From the NCBI RefSeq assembly GCF_019316905.1, contig NZ_CP079216.1, positions 3,038,001 through 3,102,000 on the forward strand: a DNA stretch of 64,000 nucleotides, given 5' to 3'. The notes under the pieces are model-generated. The model had not been told where the DNA came from. It worked only from the letters and a program-made list of their open reading frames with translations, and ran no database searches. The stretch comes from Tessaracoccus palaemonis. GTDB lineage: Bacteria > Actinomycetota > Actinomycetes > Propionibacteriales > Propionibacteriaceae. The position numbers and the translations under genes are program-made. This document shows, one piece after another, positions 8,092 to 16,782 of this stretch. How positions within the stretch are numbered: position 1 is the first letter of the stretch; the number at the start of each line of letters is the position of its first letter.

Positions 8092-8856
8092 ATGCCGACC
8101 ACCCCCAGCGCCCACGTCCCCCGCCTCGACCACACGATCTTTGCGCACCGCGGTCTGTCGACGCTCAATCCGGAGAACACCATGGAGGCGTTCCGCGACG
8201 CGAGGGATCACGGTGCCCGCTGGATCGAGACCGACGTCGACCTCATCGCCGACGGCACCCCCATCCTGATCCACGACACCCAGCTCGAACGCACCACCGA
8301 CCACACCGGCAGCATCTACGCCCTCACCGCCGAGGACCTGCCGTCGATCGACGCTGGCAAGTGGTTCGGCCGCCAGTTCGGCGGCTCACACATCCAGACG
8401 CTCGCCGACCTCGTCGACTTCCTGAACGAGACCGGCATCAACGCCAACATCGAGATCAAGCAGAACGAGCAGGGGGCGGCACGCACGATCCAGCTGATCG
8501 ACGCCGTGGCCGCCGAGCTCGCCAGGCTCGACCCGTCGATCCAGATCATCGTCTCCTCGTTCTCGCAGCCGCTGCTGATGCACTTCCATCAGCGCCAGCC
8601 GCAGTACGCCATCGCGGTCCTGTACGAGACCTGCGCGCTCTACGACGACTGGCTGTCGGTGGCCGAGTTCTGCGGCGCGACCTACATCCACGTCGAGGAC
8701 AGGGGCCTGACCCGCGAGAAGGTGCACGCCTTCACGGCCGCCGGCTACGGCGTCAACGTCTACACCGTCAACTCCCATGCCCGCGCCAACCAGCTCTTCA
8801 ACTGGGGGGCGTCGGGAGTCTTCACCGACGTCGCCGACCTCTACCCCTGCGCCTGA
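8092..8856 (+). CDS. ugpQ: Glycerophosphodiester phosphodiesterase
   Basis: 254 residues, the size of cytosolic UgpQ. The metal and catalytic motifs are present: FAHRGLSTLNPENTMEAF (HRG and ENT), WIETDVDLIADGTPILIHD (E-D and catalytic His) and NANIEIKQNE. The enzyme splits glycerophosphodiesters into glycerol 3-phosphate and an alcohol, which could feed the GlpABC dehydrogenase encoded at 28.6-32.9 kb, although the two loci are not linked. No signal peptide is seen. The ATG follows an AT-rich leader (taataacacatattcagc). A 38-bp perfect palindrome lies 68 bp after the stop. Confidence 0.9.
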   Translation: MPTTPSAHVPRLDHTIFAHRGLSTLNPENTMEAFRDARDHGARWIETDVDLIADGTPILIHDTQLERTTDHTGSIYALTAEDLPSIDAGKWFGRQFGGSHIQTLADLVDFLNETGINANIEIKQNEQGAARTIQLIDAVAAELARLDPSIQIIVSSFSQPLLMHFHQRQPQYAIAVLYETCALYDDWLSVAEFCGATYIHVEDRGLTREKVHAFTAAGYGVNVYTVNSHARANQLFNWGASGVFTDVADLYPCA

Positions 8857-8924
8857 CCCCGGGGCCCGGGTCGGTTCCGGTCGGGTCCGGACCGCCCCCC
8901 CACGCGCCGCAGGCGCCCTTTCGC

Positions 8925-8962
8925 GGACGCCAACGATATTCGCGCGAATATCGTTGGCGTCC
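8925..8962. repeat. 38-bp perfect palindrome without loop
   Basis: GGACGCCAACGATATTCGC is followed directly by its own reverse complement. The next bases repeat part of it (cgttggcgtttgcgcatacc at 8971-8990). It sits between the phosphodiesterase and HNH genes, whose 277-bp spacer also has an AT-rich promoter-like stretch at 9047-9063. Confidence 0.8.
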
Positions 8963-9133
8963 GTGCATACCGTTGGCGTTTGCGCATACCTCTGGGTTTT
9001 CCGGGGCGGATCGACCTAAGTGGATTCCCATCCTCGCGACCGACGGTAACAATTAAATAACGGTTCACCGGAATGTGACCAATCGCCTATTCCGGCACGC
9101 ATTTCCGTCAGTCCCGACGGCTGTACTAGAGGT

Positions 9134-10513
9134 ATGGAAACGACGCCGGCAGCCGAGCTCGCGCGGTACCTCGACGGTACCGTGCAGGAACTCGCCCACG
9201 CCCACGTCGCCGGGCTGAGCTTCGCCGAGCAGGTCGAGATCCTCGACCTGCTCGCCGGCTTCGAGGACCGCGTCGCCGCCCTCCGATCCACCATCATCCG
9301 CGAAGCAGACCTCACCGCAGTGAAAAGCACCGACCTCGCCCCACTGATCCACGCCACCTCACGCGTCACCGCACGCGAAGCCGCCGCACAGGTCCGCCTC
9401 GCCAAAGACCTCGACAACTACCCCCTGCTCCGACAGGCCTGGACCGACGGTGACCTCTCCCAGGCCCAGCTCCGCGGCATCATCCGCGGCCTACGCCGCA
9501 TCCCCATCACGCTCGGCCCCGCCCAGCTCGACACCGCGCAGCAGGAACTCCTGCAGTGGCACGACCAGCTCGACCCCCAGGCCTACGAACACCTCGGCAC
9601 CCTCCTCGACCCCCACGCCGCCGACCAGGCCGAAGCCCGCAAGATCGAACTCGACGCCCGCACCGCCCACGCCACCCGCGAACTCCTCATCGCCGACGAC
9701 CACGCCGGCTCCACCCTCATCCACGGCCGCGTCCCCCGCGCCATCGGCGAAACCTTCCGCGCCCAGCTCGACGCACTCATCCCCACCGCCCAGTCCTACG
9801 CCGACGCCGGCGAGCCCGTCCCCTCCATGGCCGCCCGCCGAGCCGACGCCCTCGAAGAATGGACCGCCCGACTCGCCGGAGACCACACCCTCCCCTCCAA
9901 CGCCGGCGACCGGCCCGTGATCTACCTCACCATGACCGCCACCGAAGCCGAGAACCGCGAAACCCAGGCCACGCTCATCAACACCGGCGAACAGCTCTCC
10001 GCAGCCGAGACCCGCCGGCTCGCCTGCGACGCCCGCTTCGCCCGCCTCGTCCTGAACGCCGACGGCGCCCCCCTCGACCTCGGCCAGACCAGACGCCTCT
10101 TCACCGGCCCACTACGCCGAGCCCTCGCCGCCCGCGACCGCGGCTGCGCCTTCCCAGGCTGCGACGCACCCCCCATCGCCTGCGAAGGACACCACATCAA
10201 CCCCTGGCAGAACGGAGGAGAAACGAAACTCACCAACGCCGCCCTCCTCTGCCCCGCCCACCACCGACTCGTCGAACCCGACCCCGCCAGACCACCCGAA
10301 CTCCAATGGCAGGTCCACCTCGACCCCGACACCCTGCTCCCCGTCTTCACCCCACCCACCACCATGCCCGGCAACAGACAACCACGCATCCACCACCGCT
10401 ACCTGCTCCATTCGCCACGCCTGAGAACGGCAGCCACGCCCTGCGAATCCGTCACGTCTGACAGGTGCTGTTCCCCCGCGGATGGCAGACGTCTGCCCAC
10501 ACTGGGGCCTTGA
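9134..10513 (+). CDS. DUF222 (13E12-type) HNH endonuclease
   Basis: 459 residues. The N-terminal two thirds is the DUF222/13E12 domain (helical; VTAREAAAQVRLAKDLDNYP and LSQAQLRGIIRGLRRIP). The C-terminal HNH domain shows CAFPGCDAPPIACEGHHINP, then NAALLCPAHHRLVE, with zinc cysteines and catalytic HH. This is a multicopy family in Actinobacteria; function is not settled, though mobile-DNA or repair roles have been proposed. Codon use is strongly skewed to C-ending codons, even for this genome. The ATG has AGAGGT just before it. The last 45 residues are low in similarity to the family and variable in composition. Confidence 0.88.
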   Translation: METTPAAELARYLDGTVQELAHAHVAGLSFAEQVEILDLLAGFEDRVAALRSTIIREADLTAVKSTDLAPLIHATSRVTAREAAAQVRLAKDLDNYPLLRQAWTDGDLSQAQLRGIIRGLRRIPITLGPAQLDTAQQELLQWHDQLDPQAYEHLGTLLDPHAADQAEARKIELDARTAHATRELLIADDHAGSTLIHGRVPRAIGETFRAQLDALIPTAQSYADAGEPVPSMAARRADALEEWTARLAGDHTLPSNAGDRPVIYLTMTATEAENRETQATLINTGEQLSAAETRRLACDARFARLVLNADGAPLDLGQTRRLFTGPLRRALAARDRGCAFPGCDAPPIACEGHHINPWQNGGETKLTNAALLCPAHHRLVEPDPARPPELQWQVHLDPDTLLPVFTPPTTMPGNRQPRIHHRYLLHSPRLRTAATPCESVTSDRCCSPADGRRLPTLGP

Positions 10514-10549
10514 ACGTTCCCACCATTGGAGTGCCGTAGCCTGGGCCAC

Positions 10550-11404
10550 ATGGCCCAGACTGGGAAGAACTGGGATGACGCCGAGATCGCCGCCATCGTC
10601 GAGAGTTACTTCGGGATGCTCCGCGCCGAACTGCGGGGTGACCACTACGTCAAGCTGCGCGAGAATGAGCGCCTCCAGTCACTGACCTCACGCAGCCACG
10701 GTTCCATCGAATTCGAGTACCAGAACATCAGCGCCGCCCTCGAAGCACGACGGCTGGTGTCCATCGACGGGTACAAGCCACTCATGAACCGCCAATCGGC
10801 GCTCGATATGGCCGTGGAGACATTCCTCGATCACCACCCCGACATTCTCAGCCTCATGGACCGCTTCGTCAGCGAAAAGGCAGCCGTGCCTGCCACAGAT
10901 GTTGTGTGGGGTCTGCACGAGACTGCGGCACCGGTCGTCGATTTCGGGTTGAGCGTCGACCGTCTACGCTTCCCCGTCCGGAAGGACTACGTTGCCCTTG
11001 AGGAGCGAAATCGCTCGCTGGGCTACGCGGGAGAACTGCTCGTCCTCGACTACGAACGCGAACGACTCCGCCGGAAGAACCGTCACGACCTGGCCTCGCG
11101 GGTCGAGCATGTGGCACAGCTGAAGGGCGACGGGCTCGGATTCGACATCGCATCATTCAACGCCACTACCGGCGAAGAGCGGTTCATCGAGGTCAAGACC
11201 ACTCGGCGGGGCAACCGGGCCCCCTTCTACCTCTCGAAGAACGAGGTGACCTTCAGCTCCGAGGAGGCACCCCGCTTCTCGTTGTACCGCGTGTACGCCT
11301 TCGACAGGCGTCCGGGCCTCTACAAGCTGCACGGCTCGCTCGAGGCAACCTGCGCTCTGGACCCGCAGGAGTTCCTCGCGCTGCCGCACCACGCTGCCAG
11401 CTAG
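10550..11404 (+). CDS. DUF3883 (NOV C-terminal) protein with PD-(D/E)XK-like nuclease motif
   Basis: 284 residues. The C-terminal half carries the DUF3883 pattern: GYAGELLVLDYER (Glu162), GLGFDIASFN (Asp199) and RFIEVKTTRRG (Glu214, Lys216), the E...D...ExK arrangement of the restriction-endonuclease fold. The N-terminal 110 residues are a helical region I do not recognise. DUF3883 domains are often found in restriction and phage-defence proteins, but here the gene stands alone beside an HNH gene, so a defence role is only a suggestion. A TAGCCT -10 box lies 7 nt before the ATG, implying a leaderless mRNA. Confidence 0.75.
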   Translation: MAQTGKNWDDAEIAAIVESYFGMLRAELRGDHYVKLRENERLQSLTSRSHGSIEFEYQNISAALEARRLVSIDGYKPLMNRQSALDMAVETFLDHHPDILSLMDRFVSEKAAVPATDVVWGLHETAAPVVDFGLSVDRLRFPVRKDYVALEERNRSLGYAGELLVLDYERERLRRKNRHDLASRVEHVAQLKGDGLGFDIASFNATTGEERFIEVKTTRRGNRAPFYLSKNEVTFSSEEAPRFSLYRVYAFDRRPGLYKLHGSLEATCALDPQEFLALPHHAAS

Positions 11405-11418
11405 CAGCGACGACTTCG

Positions 11419-12066
11419 TCAGTCGTCGTCGCGACCGAGCGCCGAGCAGACGCAGACCTTGTTCCCCTCCGCGTCCTCGAGGATCGTCCACGACGGCTCG
11501 TGGCTGGTGTCGACGAGGCGGCCGCCGGCCTTCAGCGCCGCCGCCACCCGCTTCTGTGCCTCCTCCGGGGGCACGGTGATGTCGAAGTGGAAGCGCATCC
11601 GCGCCGGGTCGGTCGAGGTGGTGTCCTGGAACCACAGGCCCGGCAGCTCGCCGGCCGGGTCCACGAGCGCGTCGGAGTCCGCTTCGCCAAGGGCCAGCAC
11701 CGCCGCCCAGAACGGCCTGATCGCGTCGGGGTCCAGCGTGTCGAGGCCGACCTCCAGGGCCTGCAGCTTGTCCGGACGCGGCGCGAACCCCGACTCCTTC
11801 GCCACGACGGAGATGCGCCGGCACAGCTCGATGTCGCGATCCGTGACACCCCCGACGTCGTGACTCGTCGACGTGATCTGCACGTGTCCGTAGCGCAGGT
11901 CGACATCGGGATGATGGTTCAGCTCGTCCGCGATCCTCGCGACCTCGGCGACGAAGCCCGCCCCCGCCGAGAAATCGCCGGTCTCGAAGCGGGCGTAAAG
12001 GGCCTCCAGCATCCACCGCCAGTCGGCCAGGTCGACGTCCCCGACCCTCAGTGTCTGTGTGCTCAT
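11419..12066 (-). CDS. Pterin-4a-carbinolamine dehydratase fused to a VOC/glyoxalase-like domain
   Basis: 215 residues with two domains. Residues 1-95 match 4a-hydroxytetrahydrobiopterin dehydratase (ELNHHPDVDLRYGHVQITST and SHDVGGVTDRDIELCRRI, with the HHP...H catalytic histidines). Residues 103-210 form a VOC (glyoxalase-like) domain ending WTILEDAEGNKVCVC. The dehydratase part would regenerate pterin cofactor or act as a helper protein; the VOC substrate is unknown. TAGCGT lies 6 nt upstream of the ATG (minus strand 12073-12078), a leaderless promoter. It is convergent with the DUF3883 gene. Confidence 0.82.
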   Translation of the reverse strand: MSTQTLRVGDVDLADWRWMLEALYARFETGDFSAGAGFVAEVARIADELNHHPDVDLRYGHVQITSTSHDVGGVTDRDIELCRRISVVAKESGFAPRPDKLQALEVGLDTLDPDAIRPFWAAVLALGEADSDALVDPAGELPGLWFQDTTSTDPARMRFHFDITVPPEEAQKRVAAALKAGGRLVDTSHEPSWTILEDAEGNKVCVCSALGRDDD

Positions 12067-12339
12067 CCGACCACGCTAGGCCGACGGCGGGGCCACCGCC
12101 AGACAAGATCCGCCAGATCCGCCGAGGGCGGAAGCTGTCTCCTGCCCGCAGGTAGCGTAAGCTGGGCTCGCGCGGGCAGCCAGCCCGCGACTGTGTGAGG
12201 GGCGTCATGGGCGCCCCCGCAACGTCAGACCCACTAGCTTCGACCCGCCGCCACCATGAGCGGCGGGCGTGCGGCCGGCACGCATTACCTCCTGAACGTA
12301 TGGGAGCGCCGGAGAGTTACAAAAGCAAGGAATGACATC

Positions 12340-12543
12340 GTGGCCGAAGGCACTGTCAAGTGGTTCAACAGCGATAAGGGATACGGCTTCATCGCCCCCG
12401 ACGACGGCACCGCCGATCTGTTCGCGCACTACAGCGAGATCGCTACGTCGGGTCGTCGTGACCTGTTCGAGAACCAGCGAGTCGAGTTCGAGGTGGGTCC
12501 CGGTAAGAAGGGCCCCCAGGCGACCAACATCCGTCCCCTCTGA
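12340..12543 (+). CDS. cspA: Cold-shock domain protein (CspA family)
   Basis: 67 residues, the exact family size. RNP1 (KGYGFIAP) and RNP2 (DLFAHYSEI) are intact, and the end is [10 protein letters not shown]. It binds single-stranded RNA and DNA and melts RNA structure. GTG at 12340 is the start, placed by AAGGAA eight bases upstream; an ATG at 12332 is out of frame. A long untranslated leader (about 12190-12339) fits the usual post-transcriptional control of csp genes. A strong hairpin at 12558-12599 ends the unit. Confidence 0.93.
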   Translation: MAEGTVKWFNSDKGYGFIAPDDGTADLFAHYSEIATSGRRDLFENQRVEFEVGPGKKGPQATNIRPL

Positions 12544-12557
12544 CGGATCCCAACACC

Positions 12558-12599
12558 ACCGAGGCGCGGTGGTCTCTTCGGAGACCACCGCGCCTCGGT
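12558..12599 (+). terminator. Strong hairpin terminator after the cold-shock gene
   Basis: ACCGAGGCGCGGTGGTCTC, a TTCG tetraloop and the exact reverse complement form a 19-bp stem. It starts 15 bp after the cspA stop. Few T residues follow, as is common in high-GC actinobacteria. Confidence 0.85.
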
Positions 12600-12646
12600 C
12601 TATGCCGGGCTCCTCTGCGGCGCGCCCACCCTCTAGGGTGAGCGAC

Positions 12647-13912
12647 GTGGTGACCCGATTGCGCGACGAGCCCTGGGCGCGGCTCGCGCTGGCCACCATC
12701 ACCGTCGGCGTCGCGGCCGGGCTCGGCGCCCTCGCGCTGGTCTTCGTGGTCCACGCCGTCGAGGACCTGGTGTGGGGGCACGCGTCGGGCCCCTTCCTCG
12801 ACAACCGCGCCTACCCCTCGAACCGGTGGCTGCCGCTCGTCGTGCTCAGCTCCGCGGGCGTCGCCCTCTCCCTGGCCTGGTACGCGCTGCGCCGCTGGGG
12901 CGCCCCACTCGTGTCCATCAGGGACTCCATGCGCGGCACCCGCATGCCGGTACTCGGGACGGCGCTCGACGCCCTGATCCAGGTCGTCGGGGTCGCGCTC
13001 GGCTCGCCGATCGGCAAGGAGGTGGCGCCCCGCCAGCTGGCCGCGATGCTGGGCGACCGCGTGGCCGCGCTGCTCGGCGTCGACCGACGGTGGGTCGCGC
13101 CACTCATCGCCTCCGCCGCGGGCGCCGGCCTCGCCGCCGTCTACAACGTCCCGCTGGCCGGCACGCTCTTCGCGCTCGAGATCCTGCTGGCCAGGGTCAA
13201 CCTGCGCCTGGCGGGCGTCGCGCTGACAGTCAACGTCATCGCGACCCTCGTCGCCCGCCCCCTCGTTCCCGACACCTCCCTCTACACCGTGCCGGAGGCG
13301 ACGTCGACGTGGTGGGTGATCGCCGTCGCGCTGGCCATCGGCCCGATCCTCGGCTGGATCGGCGCGAGCTTCACGCTCCTGATGCGACGCCTCACGAAGG
13401 ACCGGCCGACGGGGTGGCGACTCCTGCTCTGGCTGCCGCTCACGCTGGCCGCCGTGGGACTGCTGGCCGTCTGGTTCCCGCTGCTGCTCGGCAACGGCCG
13501 GGCGATCGCGCAGGTCGCGTTCGACGGGTCGGGCCCCATCGCGCTGCTTCTCGCGCTGGCCGTCCTCAAGTACCTCGTGACATCGGCGACGCTCGGCGCG
13601 GGCGCCATCGGCGGCACCCTGCAGCCCTCCATCGCGATCGGCGCCGCACTCGGGGCTGCCATCGGTCTACTGCTCGGCTGGGACCAGCCCCAGGTCACGG
13701 CGCTGGCCATCGTGGGTGCGGCCGGATTCCTGGCCACGACGATGCGCGCTCCGCTGACAGCGCTGGCCCTCGTCCTGGAGTTCACGGGCACCGGCTTCAC
13801 GCTGCTGGTCCCCGTGACCGTCTGCGTGGTCGCCGCGCTCGGCACCGCCGAGCTCATCGACGGGCTCAGCCACCGCCGCCGCGCCCGCGCACGACTGCAG
13901 GCCGAGGCCTGA
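12647..13912 (+). CDS. ClC-family chloride channel or Cl-/H+ antiporter
   Basis: About 421 residues with ten or more hydrophobic helices. The ClC ion-pathway motifs are recognisable: GSPIGKEVAPRQLAAMLG (the GKEVP-like gate with its glutamate) and GLAAVYNVPLAGTLFALE (GxxxxxNxPxxGxxFxxE). It moves chloride, possibly for acid resistance, across the plasma membrane. Start choice: TAGGGT at 12634-12639 followed by 7 nt points to GTG at 12647; a GTG at 12638 lies inside that -10 box. The stop abuts the convergent GNAT gene with no spacer. Confidence 0.87.
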   Translation: MVTRLRDEPWARLALATITVGVAAGLGALALVFVVHAVEDLVWGHASGPFLDNRAYPSNRWLPLVVLSSAGVALSLAWYALRRWGAPLVSIRDSMRGTRMPVLGTALDALIQVVGVALGSPIGKEVAPRQLAAMLGDRVAALLGVDRRWVAPLIASAAGAGLAAVYNVPLAGTLFALEILLARVNLRLAGVALTVNVIATLVARPLVPDTSLYTVPEATSTWWVIAVALAIGPILGWIGASFTLLMRRLTKDRPTGWRLLLWLPLTLAAVGLLAVWFPLLLGNGRAIAQVAFDGSGPIALLLALAVLKYLVTSATLGAGAIGGTLQPSIAIGAALGAAIGLLLGWDQPQVTALAIVGAAGFLATTMRAPLTALALVLEFTGTGFTLLVPVTVCVVAALGTAELIDGLSHRRRARARLQAEA

Positions 13913-14416
13913 TCAGAGCGCCAGCGTCATCTGGATCCGGCGCCCGTACCGGTCGAGCCCCACCAGGTGCTCCGCCCCCACCAGCGCCCGGTGGAAATCG
14001 GTCTCCGGCTCCGTCTCCACGAACCCCAGCGACGCGTAGAACGGCGCGTTGAACGGGACGTCGGCGAAGGTCCGCAGCGTCAGGTGGGTGTGTCCTCGAT
14101 GTCGCGCCTCCTCGGCGGCCGCCTCGATCAGCCGGTGCCCGATGCGCTGCCTGCCGTGCTCCGGCGTCACGGAGACCTGCTCCAGGTGCGCCACGTCCTC
14201 GACCTCGAGGACGTGCACGAAACCCACCACGCCGGCCGACAACACCTCCTCCGCGACGAGCAGGTAGCCCGGTTCGGCGGCCCGCTCGGCCCCCGTCGGC
14301 GCCGGCTCCCAGTGGTCGGGGTGCAGCAGGTCGGTCAACAGCCGGTCGGCCGCCTCCTCGACGGCCTGCACGGAGGGCAGGTCGCGCGGCACCGCTGGTC
14401 GGACGAGGACTGGCAT
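13913..14416 (-). CDS. GNAT-family N-acetyltransferase
   Basis: 167 residues, a single GNAT domain. The acetyl-CoA motif A region reads LEQVSVTPEHGRQRIGHRLI (about residues 79-98), followed by PFNAPFYASLGF, the usual beta6-beta7 part. Substrate unknown. TACGAT is six bases upstream of the ATG on the minus strand (14423-14428), a leaderless promoter pattern. The gene runs convergently into the ClC gene without any gap, so antisense overlap of transcripts is expected. Confidence 0.87.
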   Translation of the reverse strand: MPVLVRPAVPRDLPSVQAVEEAADRLLTDLLHPDHWEPAPTGAERAAEPGYLLVAEEVLSAGVVGFVHVLEVEDVAHLEQVSVTPEHGRQRIGHRLIEAAAEEARHRGHTHLTLRTFADVPFNAPFYASLGFVETEPETDFHRALVGAEHLVGLDRYGRRIQMTLAL

Positions 14417-14420
14417 GGCC

Positions 14421-15116
14421 TCATCGTAGGTCCGCGCCCGATGAGGGCCGACGGTGTCCGCGGGGCCTCAGGGCGAACTCGGCGACGATCGCCGCGACCT
14501 CGTCGGGATCAAGCTCCTGCTGCACGACGGTGACGTGCGCGGTCGACCCGGCCGCGGTGACGATCTCCGTCCACACGTCGCCGTCGATCGGGCGCGCGAC
14601 GGCGTCGGCGGACACGGCAGTCGCGCCGCAGTCAACGGAACCGGCCAGGTAGCTCGACACGAACGATGACGCGTCGGCCTCGTCGCCGAAGGAGACGACC
14701 TCCACCACTGCCGGGGCGCCGTCGGGGGTGGTGAACGCGCCCTCGACGACCCTGCCGGGGGTCGGCAGCTTCGACCGGTCCGTGCACGCGTACGACGCCC
14801 AGATCTGCATGATCTCCTCGACGTCGCGCTCCGATGCCCAGGCGACGTCGGGGCTGGCGGCCTCCTCGTCGACCGTCTGCGGCCGCTGGCTCCAGCCGCT
14901 GACGCTGGGCAGCGACGACGTGTCGACGGTGGGCGTCGGACCGGGATCGGGCGCGGCCGACGACGTCGTGACAAGGCTGGGCGCGACGCTCGGCGCGACG
15001 GACGACGGCGAGACAGAAGGCGCCGGCTCCGACGGCGAGGGCGTCACGCCCCCGCCTCCCTGGCAGCCGACCAGGGCGATGCTCGCCGCCGCTGCGGCCA
15101 TGACCAGACGTCTCAT
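14421..15116 (-). CDS. Lipoprotein of unknown function
   Basis: 231 residues. A short signal peptide (MRRLVMAAAAASIALVGC) ends in a lipobox (ALVGC), so the protein is lipid-anchored outside the membrane by the Lgt/LspA route. A Ser/Pro/Thr-rich linker (residues about 20-70) leads into a globular domain (about 75-225) with no recognised family; it contains VVEVVSFGDEADASSFVSSY, similar to small secreted sensor or sialidase-like actinobacterial lipoproteins only in style. A GTG six bases upstream of the ATG overlaps the stop of the upstream VanY-like gene (GTGA), so the two are probably co-translated. Confidence 0.75.
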   Translation of the reverse strand: MRRLVMAAAAASIALVGCQGGGGVTPSPSEPAPSVSPSSVAPSVAPSLVTTSSAAPDPGPTPTVDTSSLPSVSGWSQRPQTVDEEAASPDVAWASERDVEEIMQIWASYACTDRSKLPTPGRVVEGAFTTPDGAPAVVEVVSFGDEADASSFVSSYLAGSVDCGATAVSADAVARPIDGDVWTEIVTAAGSTAHVTVVQQELDPDEVAAIVAEFALRPRGHRRPSSGADLR

Positions 15117-15118
15117 CG

Positions 15119-16519
15119 TCACCCCTGGAAGTGCTGCCAGTCCCAGCCGGAATACCAGTCGAAGCCACGCTTCTTCAGCTCCTTGACCAGCGTGGAGTTG
15201 GAGTGGAGCAGGCCCATGACCTTCGGCCGGTACGTGCCGTACTTCGACGAGGGGTACCACTTGCCGTTGACGCGGTACGGGTTCTCGTAGGTGTTGACGT
15301 CGACCGAGCGGCCGTAGGAGTGCGGCGAGACGCGGTACGGGTTGCCGGTGACCTTGCGGCAGTTGAACGCGGACGTGTTGTTCGCGGCCATCATCGTGAC
15401 GTCGTCGGCCTTCCACACGTCAGGGTTGCTCATCCGGTTGACGTTGAAGCCCTTGAAGAAGGCGGCCTTGAACGCCGCCCGGACCTTCGTGGCGACGTCG
15501 CGACGGACGATCAGCTTGCCGGTCGCGATCTTCCCGTCGTAGTCCCAGTAGGTCATCGTGATGGTCGACAGCTGGCTGGTGCCGACGGGGCAGCCGGTCT
15601 GGTAGGTGTACTTCACCTCGGAGGCCTTGGTGTTCGTGATCGACGACTTCCACCCGGCGATGCGCTTCTGCGTGAAGGTGTCGGAGTAGACCCAGCCGAG
15701 CTTCGAGTCGATCCGCAGCCGGTACGTGTGCGACCCCTTCGTGACCTTCTTGTACAGCTCGATGGTGAACTTCCCCGACGAGTCGGCCTTGCCCGAGTCG
15801 ACGTTGACCCAATTCTTCCCGTTGAAGTACTGCAGCTTCACCGTGCGGCTGGAGGCGCCCTTGATGGTGCCCTTCACGTAGCTGGCGAAGTGGATGACCT
15901 TGGTCTTCGCGTAGCTCGTGACCGTGACCTTCGCGGTGCGGGTGAAGACGATGACATCAGACGTCATGGTGAAGCCGCCGTGGGTCGCGCGGACGCGGAA
16001 CTTCTGCGTGCCGACGGTGTTGAGGCCGTAGAGCAGCCGGAGCCGGAACGTGCCGTCCGCGTCGGCGGTCACGCTGTTCACCTCGCGCCAGGCGCCCGAG
16101 TAGTACGCCTGCACGACGACGTCGGCCTCGACTGCGGGGGAGATGGTGCCGCTGGCGTAGCCGTAGGTCCCGACCGGCTTGGTGGTGTCGGCCTTGACGG
16201 TCAGCGTCGGCTCGACCGCGATGGCCTCCACGCGGGAGTTCGCCGGTGTCGGGGCATCTTCGGACGGCGTCGCCGTGGTCGGAACCTGCGTCGGTTCGGC
16301 CGGCTCAGCCGGCTCGGGGGCCTCACTCGGGGAGGCGCTCGCCGACGGAGCAGCGGACTCCGACGGTGCGACGCTGGGCTCAGCGCTGGGGCTCGGGGAC
16401 AGGCTCGCCTGGGCGTCGGGCACGGGGCTCGGCACATCCTCCGCGACCGCGGTGAGCGTCGAGGCGGCCAGCGCAACGCTGACGAGACAGGCGACGGTGA
16501 GCCGCTTCGCACTTCTCAT
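15119..16519 (-). CDS. Secreted M15-family peptidase (VanY-like D-alanyl-D-alanine carboxypeptidase) with Ig-like repeats
   Basis: 466 residues. The ATG was chosen before a signal peptide (MRSAKRLTVACLVSVALAAS). A Ser/Pro/Ala/Glu-rich stretch (residues 30-100) is followed by two beta-rich repeats (about 105-200 and 200-295; compare TFRLRLLYGLNTVGTQKFRV with KFTIELYKKVTKGSHTYRL). The C-terminal peptidase domain has the M15 zinc motif SPHSYGRSVDVNTYENPY and ends in DWQHFQG (the HxH-type ligand). It likely trims peptidoglycan stem peptides outside the cell. The lipoprotein gene overlaps its stop. Confidence 0.82.
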   Translation of the reverse strand: MRSAKRLTVACLVSVALAASTLTAVAEDVPSPVPDAQASLSPSPSAEPSVAPSESAAPSASASPSEAPEPAEPAEPTQVPTTATPSEDAPTPANSRVEAIAVEPTLTVKADTTKPVGTYGYASGTISPAVEADVVVQAYYSGAWREVNSVTADADGTFRLRLLYGLNTVGTQKFRVRATHGGFTMTSDVIVFTRTAKVTVTSYAKTKVIHFASYVKGTIKGASSRTVKLQYFNGKNWVNVDSGKADSSGKFTIELYKKVTKGSHTYRLRIDSKLGWVYSDTFTQKRIAGWKSSITNTKASEVKYTYQTGCPVGTSQLSTITMTYWDYDGKIATGKLIVRRDVATKVRAAFKAAFFKGFNVNRMSNPDVWKADDVTMMAANNTSAFNCRKVTGNPYRVSPHSYGRSVDVNTYENPYRVNGKWYPSSKYGTYRPKVMGLLHSNSTLVKELKKRGFDWYSGWDWQHFQG

Positions 16520-16583
16520 GCGGGTCACCGTAGCAAGGCCGGGGCTCCCCCTGCGCGCCCTCAACCGCGCCGCCGCGCCTCAA

Positions 16584-16775
16584 CCGGGTCGCCGAACTTG
16601 TCGAGGTGCCCCGAGCGAAGCGAGGGGTCAGACCCGGCCACGACGGGCCCAGGTGAACCCCTTCGACAAGCTCAGGGCCTTTCGACAGGGCCTGTGCTGA
16701 GCCTGTCGAAGTGCTCAAGGAACCGGGTCGCCGAGCCTGTCGAGGTGCCCCGAGCGAAGCGAGGGGGCAAACCCA
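16584..16775. repeat. Dispersed REP-like repeat cluster 1
   Basis: The spacer 16520-16782 contains gtcgaggtgccccgagcgaag twice in direct orientation (near 16600 and 16740) and cttcgacaagctcaggg, ctgagcctgtcgaag between them. The same words recur at six other places in the window (24585, 35624, 37092, 48803, 53497, 61905). The left and right halves pair with each other as an imperfect hairpin. Confidence 0.8.
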
Positions 16776-16782
16776 GCCAACG

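Noticed and set aside
9556-10461. Long open frames in other frames of the HNH gene and many other genes
   Set aside because: They are composition shadows: Arg/Pro-rich translations without domains, starts or ribosome sites, on top of well-supported genes.
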